Source: Thermoplasmata archaeon (GTDB lineage Archaea > Thermoplasmatota > DAOVMN01). From it: a stretch of DNA of 5,159 nt. A model generated the notes under the pieces. It ran no database searches. It was not told where the DNA came from and was given only the letters and a program-made list of their open reading frames with translations. The position numbers and the translations under genes are program-made. Shown here piece after piece: positions 1 to 5,159 of this stretch (positions are counted from its first letter, which is position 1; each line of letters starts with the position of its first letter). The stretch spans positions 1-5,159 of the forward strand of contig DAOVMN010000194.1 of NCBI GenBank assembly GCA_030630685.1. The letters run 5' to 3'.

Positions 1-93
1 AGACAGGGAGAGGGCACCCGCTTTAGATGAACGGAAGATCAGGAGTGTAAGAAGTAAAAAAGCTGCAAGGGAAAGGGTGTACAGTAGCTTCAT
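1..93 (-). CDS. Partial secreted or membrane protein, N-terminus only (signal peptide)
   Basis: An open frame of 31 codons starts with ATG at 93 and runs off the window at base 1, so only the N-terminus is visible. It begins MKLLYTLSLAAF: one lysine, then a hydrophobic stretch of about 20 residues rich in Leu, Phe and Ala, then RSSKAGA. This has the shape of a signal peptide or an N-terminal membrane anchor, with possible cleavage near the Ala-Gly-Ala. No Shine-Dalgarno motif precedes the ATG, but a BRE/TATA-like element is centred about 27 bases upstream, which suits a leaderless transcript. The frame is also open all the way back to the stop codon of the large surface protein at 190-192, so lack of stops alone does not prove the start. 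A frame on the opposite strand is open from base 2 to a stop at 173-175 and is the main rival reading. The function of the mature protein cannot be seen. Confidence 0.45.
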   Translation of the reverse strand, partial: MKLLYTLSLAAFLLLTLLIFRSSKAGALSLS

Positions 94-116
94 GGGGGCG
101 GAAGTGGTCAGGTTGC

Positions 117-130
117 TTAAAAAATTGTCT
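117..130 (-). promoter_or_regulatory. Putative BRE/TATA promoter for a leaderless transcript
   Basis: Read on the minus strand, the sequence is AGACAATTTTTTAA. GACAAT fits the archaeal BRE pattern (G/C, purine, any, A, A, T) and TTTTTTAA serves as the TATA-like box. The box is centred about 27.5 bases upstream of the A of the ATG at 93, which would place transcription start at or next to that ATG. The six-T run could also, or instead, end transcription of the surface gene upstream. The motif is short and AT-rich, so chance is not excluded. Its spacing matches that of the element upstream of pyrH. Confidence 0.45.
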
Positions 131-188
131 ATGGGATTCGAGAGGGTTTTTCGATTTGTCCGGGTTGGGTGTTGAGATGGGATTCGAG
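131..188. repeat. 12-base direct repeat pair, ATGGGATTCGAG
   Basis: The same 12 bases occur at 131-142 and 177-188 on the plus strand, with starts 46 bases apart. The lower copy directly abuts the putative BRE at 125-130 and the upper copy ends one base before the surface gene's stop codon at 190-192. An exact 12-base match within 60 bases is unlikely by chance. Possible readings are a tandem regulator site for the gene starting at 93 or a remnant of a local duplication. The complement, CTCGAATCCCAT, resembles part of a tRNA T-loop arm, but no tRNA can be folded here. Confidence 0.5.
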
Positions 189-189
189 T

Positions 190-3100
190 TCAAGTCTTCT
201 TCTTCCGGGCAATAACCGCTGTGGCGAGGCCTATTGAAACAAGAACCAGTGCTGCTTCGAATCCCGGGATAAATCCCCCACCGCCGTCATCCTTGTTCTC
301 TACGGTTAATCTCCAGATCAACTCATCAGAATAATCCTCCCCGTCGAACGCTCTTACTTTAATCTCGTACTCCCCGTTCTCGACTTCGGTGGAATCCCAT
401 TCGTAATTCCATGAACCCGTGGTGTTGACTGTAATCCACTCTCCTCCGTTGATGGAAACCTCCACCTTCTCTACCGTGCCGTCCGGGTCCGAGGCGGTAC
501 CGGAGATTGTTACCTTACCCGAAACCTTTGAACCGTTCTTCGGGCCGGTAATCGTAACGGTTGGGGGCTGGTTTGGGGCGTTAACTTCAAGGGTGGTGCT
601 CACCTTCTCAGACCACGCACCTGAATCGTCCTGAACCCGCAGAAAGATTGTGTGGTTTCCGTTGGAGAGGTTGGAAAGCGAAAAAGAGGAATTCGTACCG
701 TTGTAGAGCGGCCCGTCAAGGTTGGAAGTCCAGGAATACTTTACGATTGTCCCGTCATCCGTGCCGGAACCGGTAAAAGTAACGGTTTGACCTTCTTCTG
801 CAGGGTTGGGGGTAATGGAATCGATGTGGGCCGCAGGTTTGAGAGTAACCATCAAAAAATACACAGTAGAAGGCGACCAGGCCCCATAGTTATCCTGCAC
901 CTTCAGATAGATATTATGTGCACTATTTGAAAGATTATGGTAAGAGAAAGTAGAAAAGGTACCATTGTAGAGCACTCCATCTAAACTTGATGTCCATAGA
1001 TACCTTTCAATTATGCCGTCATCCGTCCCTGAGCCCGTGAAGGTAATATTTTGTCCATTGATTGCGGGGTTGGGGGCGATGGAAACAATGTGCGCTAGCG
1101 GAACCCCATTGACCACAAGGGAGATGGAGATATCGTCTGACCAGACGCCGTAGTTATCCTGAATCCTGAAATAGATGATATGAGTACCCCTTGAAAGATT
1201 AGAAAAGCTAAAGTGGTCTGAGCTTCCGTTATAAAACTCCCCATCAATGGATGACCGCCAGATGTATCGACGAATAGACCCATAAACCCTGCCGGAGCCT
1301 GAAAATAGGACGGTTTCTCCCTCTTCGGTCACATTTTCCGGGATTATGGTATCGATTGTTGCTACTGGCTTAAAGTAATCTTCAAAATGAGGACGGTTCA
1401 ACCATGGATGAAAATCAATATAATCGGTGATGTTATCCCCACTACCGCCGGGATTGTCATCCATGTGATAGGGTCCGGAGGAAGCCCCCCACCAGTTTAA
1501 AATGGCATCCACACGATTTTCATCATTTTCTGATGCATCTATCCCATACTTTATATTGCCAAATATGGTGTTGTGGTGGACTGTGTTAAATTTGGAGTAG
1601 CGGAGATATCCTTTCAGGCGAATCCCAAGATCATTTTCAAAGATGGTGTTATTGGTGATTAAATTGTTGTAGGATTCATACACATCGATACCGTTTCTTG
1701 CATAAGAGCAGAGATTATTCGAAATCGTGTTGTTGTCGGAACTGTGCAGAATCTCAATATTTATCCAACTGTTATCAATGCAGGTATTGTTTATAATTTT
1801 ATTATCTTCAGATATGCGGAGGTAAATTCCTTCGTTGTTCAAGTTGCACTTATTTGATGCAATTGTATTGTTGCATGAGTTAAGGAAATTTATGCCTTCT
1901 CGACCATTTTTATTACAGATGTTATTGAGAAGCATGTTGTGGTTGGAGTAATAGAGATGAATGCCACTAAATCTATTAGAATTGCAGGTATTATTTGTTA
2001 GGATGTTGTTTTTGCTTCTATAGCGAAGGTATATTCCATACCATTGGTTGAAACTGCAGTTGTTGTTTTCAATGGTGATATTTTCTGACGAGATATATAT
2101 GCCATAATAGTCATTCAATTCGCATGAATTGTTAAGGATTTTTATAGCGTTTGAATCTGTCACAGAAATGCCATTTGCAGTATTCTGGCTGCAGGTATTA
2201 TTTTCAATTGTAATGTTTGATGAGAATGCAACGTTAATGCCCGTAGTTCCATTATACAGTCTCAAATCCTTTACAACAATGTTTGTGCAGTTCGCAATTA
2301 TGACCTGCCCTGCATTATTTGGTACCGTTTTCCCCGTGGTATTCTTGTAATAATAAACGGGTTTTCCATTTACAGAATTAGTTGTGCTTATTGAGTTGGA
2401 AATCCACTGATGAAGAGAACCACTTATTGTAATGCCATTCATAAACATTTGATTAGAGAATAGTGAGATATTTTCGGATTGCTGGAGTGATATGCCTATA
2501 CGACTGTTCGAGCAGCTATTGTTTATGAGCAGAGTGTGAAAGGAACGGTATAAGCCAATACCGTTATTGCCATTCTCTGTGCAGGTATTGTTGTTAAGGA
2601 TGGAGTCGGATGAGCGCTCTATGTAGATGCCGTAGTCATGATTTGAATTACATATGTTGTTCGACATAATGTTGTTCCATCCCTGGTGTGATATGCCGTT
2701 CTTACTGTTCCCAGAACAGATGTTTCTGGAAAAGATGTCATATCTAGCTGAGTTGAAACGGATTCCGTTTGTGTTGTTCAGGCATGTATTATTTTCAACT
2801 CGGGTGTATGAAGAGTAGTGTAAATATATCCCGGCGTAATCATTCGAGCAATTATTATTATTGAGTATATTTTCGCTGGAATACCAGTCAGTGTAGATGC
2901 CATACCTGTTGTTAGAAGAGTTAATCTGAAAAATATGGTTGTGATTGGAATCTACCTTAATCCCTGCATCTGAATAATTATCGCCTCTCCCAGTTATTCT
3001 AAATCCGCTCACATTGCACCAATCTGCAGTAATCCTTACCACATCACCGGTTCCACCACCGTAAATTGTCGTATTCGCACTTCCATTCCCAATCAAACTC

Positions 3101-4134
3101 ACCGATTTGTTCACCACCACATTCTCGTAGTAGGTTCCCTCGTAAACCCGAATCGTATCCCCATCCTCAGCCACATCAACAGCACCCTGAATACTTGTGT
3201 AATCCGCCCCACCGTCATCATCTACAATCCAGGTCTTTGCCTCTATTTCATTCACCCAGCCCGCAAGCATCGCCACCATCCACCAGACCGCTTTCCCTTT
3301 GTTCTCGCAGTTCTCGTAAGAGGTGTGCCCGGCCTCGTCCTTGTTGTAGTGGGGGTGCTCGTAAGGAACAGTAACATACTCGGTTCCATTCCAGTATTCG
3401 TAAGTTGCGTGCTCCCACTCTTCCGAAGTCGAGTTGTACCACCAGCAATCGATGTCGGCAAAGTCGAATAGAACCTTATTATTCTCACGGCAGTAGTCGC
3501 GTATCTGCTCGTTGCGCAGGTACCGAACATATCCCTGATCCTCGTTCTGATTGTAATGATTCCCTGGGCCAGTCTGTGCATTGCCGGTCAGGTACACGAA
3601 AGTAACATTTGGGTTCGCCGCCTCCAATCCCGCCATCCTATCGAGATAGTCCTGTGCCTCTGCCTCGGAATAATGGTTCAACTGGCAGCACCACGACCAC
3701 ATCGAGACATTGATCGTGGGGTTGTTATTCAGAACATACTCGGTATCGTCTCTTCCTGCCTTAGTCCTCCAGTATTCCTCTGGTGAGATGCCGGTATCGT
3801 TCGCCTGGCCGTCGAATATGCAGAGGGCACCCGCTTCGTTTGGAAGATATTTCGATCCCCTTGCCTGACTGTAGCTGGAATCCGAGTCCTCGATCCTTTG
3901 AAGACCCGTGGTGAGCTGACCGCCGTGCGAGGTGTGGGCGTAATGCACCTTGACATCGTCCTGTGCTCCGTCGATCCATTCGTCAGGAACCAGGGTTAGA
4001 TTCGTGCATGTATGGTCGATGATGATCGGGCCTGTTCTTTCCGCCTGTGTGGTTGGCATAGTCGAGAGGAGAAGGGTTAACCCGAACAGGATTAACATCC
4101 CCGCACCAATCCTTGGATACAGTCCTTTTTTCAT
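190..4134 (-). CDS. Large archaeal surface protein: N-terminal HTSHG domain, NosD-like beta-helix, PKD repeats, PGF-type sorting tail
   Basis: This 1314-residue protein is built for export. Residues 1-31 are a signal peptide (basic start, Leu-rich core, cleavage probably after TTQA). Residues 35-293 form a globular domain with HTSHG at 67-71, MWSWCCQ at 145-151, FVYLTGN at 179-185, LFDFADID at 222-229 and a closing KGKAVWWMVAMLAGW. I recall this motif set from uncharacterised secreted proteins, and an SGNH-hydrolase-like fold is possible but unproven. Residues 301-912 are a right-handed parallel beta-helix of the NosD/CASH type, closed by the usual NWWGASSGPYH cap at 880-890. Residues 921-1185 are three PKD-like repeats and 1187-1278 one more Ig-like domain. 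The tail has a Gly-rich linker, IPGF at 1289-1292, a hydrophobic segment and RKKKT, which resembles PGF-CTERM signals that archaeosortase processes in other archaea. N-x-S/T sequons are very frequent, suggesting N-glycosylation. The start is fixed by the signal peptide and a GGAGGT seven bases upstream. A role in surface carbohydrate binding or processing, or adhesion, is inference. Confidence 0.93.
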   Translation of the reverse strand: MKKGLYPRIGAGMLILFGLTLLLSTMPTTQAERTGPIIIDHTCTNLTLVPDEWIDGAQDDVKVHYAHTSHGGQLTTGLQRIEDSDSSYSQARGSKYLPNEAGALCIFDGQANDTGISPEEYWRTKAGRDDTEYVLNNNPTINVSMWSWCCQLNHYSEAEAQDYLDRMAGLEAANPNVTFVYLTGNAQTGPGNHYNQNEDQGYVRYLRNEQIRDYCRENNKVLFDFADIDCWWYNSTSEEWEHATYEYWNGTEYVTVPYEHPHYNKDEAGHTSYENCENKGKAVWWMVAMLAGWVNEIEAKTWIVDDDGGADYTSIQGAVDVAEDGDTIRVYEGTYYENVVVNKSVSLIGNGSANTTIYGGGTGDVVRITADWCNVSGFRITGRGDNYSDAGIKVDSNHNHIFQINSSNNRYGIYTDWYSSENILNNNNCSNDYAGIYLHYSSYTRVENNTCLNNTNGIRFNSARYDIFSRNICSGNSKNGISHQGWNNIMSNNICNSNHDYGIYIERSSDSILNNNTCTENGNNGIGLYRSFHTLLINNSCSNSRIGISLQQSENISLFSNQMFMNGITISGSLHQWISNSISTTNSVNGKPVYYYKNTTGKTVPNNAGQVIIANCTNIVVKDLRLYNGTTGINVAFSSNITIENNTCSQNTANGISVTDSNAIKILNNSCELNDYYGIYISSENITIENNNCSFNQWYGIYLRYRSKNNILTNNTCNSNRFSGIHLYYSNHNMLLNNICNKNGREGINFLNSCNNTIASNKCNLNNEGIYLRISEDNKIINNTCIDNSWINIEILHSSDNNTISNNLCSYARNGIDVYESYNNLITNNTIFENDLGIRLKGYLRYSKFNTVHHNTIFGNIKYGIDASENDENRVDAILNWWGASSGPYHMDDNPGGSGDNITDYIDFHPWLNRPHFEDYFKPVATIDTIIPENVTEEGETVLFSGSGRVYGSIRRYIWRSSIDGEFYNGSSDHFSFSNLSRGTHIIYFRIQDNYGVWSDDISISLVVNGVPLAHIVSIAPNPAINGQNITFTGSGTDDGIIERYLWTSSLDGVLYNGTFSTFSYHNLSNSAHNIYLKVQDNYGAWSPSTVYFLMVTLKPAAHIDSITPNPAEEGQTVTFTGSGTDDGTIVKYSWTSNLDGPLYNGTNSSFSLSNLSNGNHTIFLRVQDDSGAWSEKVSTTLEVNAPNQPPTVTITGPKNGSKVSGKVTISGTASDPDGTVEKVEVSINGGEWITVNTTGSWNYEWDSTEVENGEYEIKVRAFDGEDYSDELIWRLTVENKDDGGGGFIPGFEAALVLVSIGLATAVIARKKKT
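580..1374 (-). repeat. Three tandem PKD-like repeats within the surface protein
   Basis: Residues 921-1008, 1009-1097 and 1098-1185 are three copies of one unit of about 88 residues. Each has the order I-x-P-(N)-x-x-x-x-G-x, F-(T/S)-GSG, Y-x-W, LDG or IDG, YNG, NLS, then QDxxGxWS. Copies two and three share GSGTDDG, the typical PKD turn. In copy one this turn reads GSGRVYG, so both acidic residues are lost, and the copy looks divergent. PKD-like modules in archaeal surface proteins generally act as stalks or protein-protein contact modules; here they separate the beta-helix from the membrane-proximal Ig-like domain. The copy nearest the C-terminus (580-843) appears richer in G+C than the others, so these are not recent identical duplications. 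Confidence 0.85.
1510..2967 (-). repeat. Beta-helix turn repeats (NNxC ladder) in the surface protein
   Basis: Residues about 390-875 consist of turns of 22-24 residues with the pattern GI-x-(hydrophobic)-x-x-S-x-x-N-x-(hydrophobic)-x-NN-x-C-x-x-N. Cysteine occupies the same place in 14 turns: 429, 451, 473, 495, 518, 541, then 648, 671, 693, 717, 740, 763, 785 and 809. The interruption between 541 and 648 holds a degenerate turn and a module at about 574-626 with KPVYYYKN and GQVIIANC, a block that recurs in archaeal NosD-like proteins. In such folds the repeated Asn and Cys would stack as ladders along the helix axis. The last two turns use Ile in place of Cys (NNTIFEN, HNTIFGN) before the cap. 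Confidence 0.9.
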
Positions 4135-4141
4135 GGTCTAT

Positions 4142-4147
4142 ACCTCC
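4142..4147 (-). promoter_or_regulatory. Ribosome binding site of the surface protein gene
   Basis: GGAGGT on the minus strand lies seven bases upstream of the ATG at 4134, a near-ideal Shine-Dalgarno motif. It sits in the 24-base gap after the zinc-ribbon gene and selects this ATG, in agreement with the signal peptide that follows it. The gap is too short to hold a promoter of its own, so translation from a shared transcript is likely unless a promoter lies inside the preceding gene. Confidence 0.85.
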
Positions 4148-4158
4148 GTTTCTGTAGC

Positions 4159-4350
4159 TCAGATCAAAAAGATCAGGATCAGAATAAAAATCCCGATCAT
4201 GGCGTAATTTATGATCAGCATCAGGTTCTTGCGCTTCACAATCGAGCTGTAGTCGGCTTCGCACTTATCCGAGCAGTACTGTTTGTCCGTGGGAATCGCT
4301 CTTCCACAGTGGATGCAGTGCTTGTGCTGAACGATCCTCTCAGCGGCCAT
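4159..4350 (-). CDS. Small zinc-ribbon protein with C-terminal membrane anchor (DUF2116-like)
   Basis: This 63-residue protein has a zinc-binding knuckle pair: C12-x2-C15 and C26-x3-C30, in the order CIHCGRAIP then QYCSDKC. Four cysteines in this arrangement should hold one zinc ion. A basic patch (VKRKN, residues 38-42) precedes a single hydrophobic segment at about 43-63 made almost only of Ile, Leu, Met and Phe. The positive-inside rule would put the zinc ribbon in the cytoplasm. Length and layout match the short archaeal DUF2116-type proteins, whose function is not known to me; nucleic-acid or protein binding at the membrane is a guess. The ATG follows the pyrH stop codon with no gap, which suggests translational coupling, and GGAGG lies eight bases upstream. 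The surface gene starts 24 bases downstream on the same strand. Confidence 0.88.
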   Translation of the reverse strand: MAAERIVQHKHCIHCGRAIPTDKQYCSDKCEADYSSIVKRKNLMLIINYAMIGIFILILIFLI

Positions 4351-5079
4351 CTATTCCCCCTCCATCACGGTCTTGCTTTCCTTTTGGATCAGCGTACCCT
4401 CAAAGGCCTTCTCAAGCTCATCGAGTGGTGTATTGATGCTTTTCTCCACAATCCCCAGCTCTCTCCCGTCGCAAACCAGTGTTGGTATCCCGGTCCTGAC
4501 AATTAGTCTGGCGGCAAGCGGATCTGCAACCCCGGATTTTCCGGCGCCTCTCTCCATGGAGTGAGCAATATCCAAGAGACGGGAGGAAGGCATTTTCCTG
4601 AAAAGGCGAGCATCCGGATTGGTTTTAGGGTCAGAGGTGTAAACCCCTTTGACATTGGTGGCGATTATCAGCCTCTCCGCCTGCATCCGCTCCGCAAGCA
4701 TGGCCGCAACCCCGTCCGTGGTGTGCCCGGGATGGGTCCCTCCCATAATAACAACCTGGAAATTCCTACCTGCCATGATCGCCTCATCAAAATCTTTAGC
4801 TGGAATAGGATAGGCATCCTTTCCAAGAGCGGCAATGAGGAGTCTGGCATTCAATCGGGTGGCATGGATGCCGATCTCGTCAAGATAACCCTCGTCGCAT
4901 CCCAATTCCCTTGCGATCAGGATATAGTTACGTGCGAGCTTCCCCCCTCCGATCACCACAAAAACCTTTTTGTTAGTTGCCTTCAGGATGCCAGCAAACT
5001 CTCGTATGAAATCCGGGGAGGGCCTATCGGGTATCATCACCGAGCCCCCCATGGAGATTACCACAGGATCATTGTTCAT
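4351..5079 (-). CDS. pyrH: UMP kinase (uridylate kinase), archaeal type
   Basis: The enzyme transfers phosphate from ATP to UMP to give UDP in cytoplasmic pyrimidine nucleotide synthesis. It belongs to the amino acid kinase fold. With the start at 5079 it has 242 residues, slightly longer than typical archaeal members because of a C-terminal extension of about 15 residues. Visible motifs are SMGGS (9-13), GGGK (44-47), LDEIG followed by TRLNARLL, GGTHPGHTTDGVAA (from 113), ATNVKGVYTSDP (140-151) and ADPLAARLI (185-193). The GGT-PGHTTD block is characteristic of the archaeal UMP kinase branch. Many relatives have Asp where this one has Lys in NVKGVY. An ATG at 5121 would add 14 residues (rich in Asn and Pro), but I favour 5079: the kinase fold starts there as in relatives, and the extra codons overlap a BRE/TATA-like promoter. 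No Shine-Dalgarno motif precedes either ATG. The gene appears to head the operon with the zinc-ribbon and surface genes. Confidence 0.93.
   Translation of the reverse strand: MNNDPVVISMGGSVMIPDRPSPDFIREFAGILKATNKKVFVVIGGGKLARNYILIARELGCDEGYLDEIGIHATRLNARLLIAALGKDAYPIPAKDFDEAIMAGRNFQVVIMGGTHPGHTTDGVAAMLAERMQAERLIIATNVKGVYTSDPKTNPDARLFRKMPSSRLLDIAHSMERGAGKSGVADPLAARLIVRTGIPTLVCDGRELGIVEKSINTPLDELEKAFEGTLIQKESKTVMEGE
4359..4363 (-). promoter_or_regulatory. Ribosome binding site of the zinc-ribbon gene
   Basis: GGAGG on the minus strand, followed by GGG, lies eight bases upstream of the ATG at 4350. It is placed inside the last codons of pyrH. Ribosomes ending on the pyrH TAG at 4351-4353 would stop right at the next start codon, so this site supports coupled translation of the two genes. 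Confidence 0.75.
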
Positions 5080-5102
5080 GGGAACTGGTATTGGCATGGG
5101 GT

Positions 5103-5115
5103 TATTAAAATTACC
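5103..5115 (-). promoter_or_regulatory. Putative BRE/TATA promoter of pyrH, leaderless
   Basis: On the minus strand GGTAAT (5115-5110) fits the archaeal BRE pattern and TTTTAATA (5110-5103) is close to the archaeal TATA consensus. The box is centred about 27.5 bases upstream of the A of the ATG at 5079. Transcription would then start at the start codon itself, which explains the missing Shine-Dalgarno motif. The 38 bases further upstream contain, in one minus-strand frame, a TAA at 5130-5132 that could end a preceding gene, but too little is present to identify it. Confidence 0.55.
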
Positions 5116-5159
5116 GCCCATGGAACGCTTTACATAGTCCCCTGGCGATGTGGCGACTC

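Noticed and set aside
2..175. Plus-strand open frame running from the window edge to a TGA at 173-175, basic and Arg/Lys-rich
   Set aside because: Much of its charge pattern is what the antisense of a Leu/Phe-rich signal peptide gives. It has no recognisable motif, and the minus-strand reading has both a signal-peptide pattern and a promoter-like element. It remains possible as the tail of a convergent gene.
131..188. tRNA T-arm-like sequence (CTCGAATCCCAT on the minus strand) that might mark an attachment site
   Set aside because: No acceptor, D-arm or anticodon stem can be formed around either copy, and no integrase or other mobile-element gene is visible.
1510..2967. Repeated short AT-rich units that could be taken for a CRISPR array or satellite DNA
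   Set aside because: The units are not identical at the DNA level and stay in one reading frame with a 22-24 codon period, as expected for beta-helix turns.
3066..3581. Overlapping open frames on both strands inside the N-terminal domain region of the surface gene
   Set aside because: Low-complexity Pro/Ser/Arg-rich translations without motifs or ribosome binding sites; they are shadows of the surface gene, whose own frame has clear domains here.
4162..4216. Cluster of five GATC sites within 55 bases, suggestive of a methylation-controlled element
   Set aside because: They lie in the codons for the Ile/Leu-rich membrane segment of the zinc-ribbon protein, where ATC and CTG codons after one another give GATC repeatedly; codon choice explains them.

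Overview
The window looks archaeal, probably a mesophilic euryarchaeon of the Thermoplasmatota type. This rests on an archaeal-type UMP kinase, a short zinc-ribbon plus membrane-anchor protein of the DUF2116 type, BRE/TATA-like promoters placed for leaderless transcripts, and a large secreted protein ending in a PGF-type C-terminal sorting signal. The lineage is inferred from family content only and was not tested by a search.

All supported genes are on the minus strand, so they read from high to low coordinates. From 5079 down to 190 they form one compact block: pyrH (UMP kinase), then a 63-residue zinc-ribbon membrane protein whose ATG directly follows the pyrH stop codon, then after 24 bases a 1314-residue surface protein. 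The first gene has no Shine-Dalgarno sequence but has a BRE/TATA-like element centred about 27 bases upstream of the favoured ATG. The second and third genes have clear Shine-Dalgarno motifs. This is the pattern expected of an archaeal operon with a leaderless first gene and Shine-Dalgarno-led internal genes.

The surface protein fills three quarters of the window. In order it has a signal peptide, a roughly 260-residue globular domain with conserved-looking His, Ser, Cys and Trp motifs that I cannot assign to a characterised enzyme, a roughly 600-residue NosD-like right-handed beta-helix with 14 regularly spaced cysteines, three PKD-like repeats, one further Ig-like domain, and a Gly-linker/PGF/hydrophobic/basic tail. 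It is probably anchored at the cell surface and heavily glycosylated. The beta-helix part is much richer in A+T than its flanks.

Below the surface protein, positions 1-189 hold its 3' flank, a 12-base direct repeat, a second BRE/TATA-like element and the probable start of another secreted protein that runs off the window. The two putative promoters have the same spacing to their ATG. The 38 bases above 5121 are too short to identify what lies upstream of pyrH. I see no RNA gene, insertion sequence or CRISPR array.
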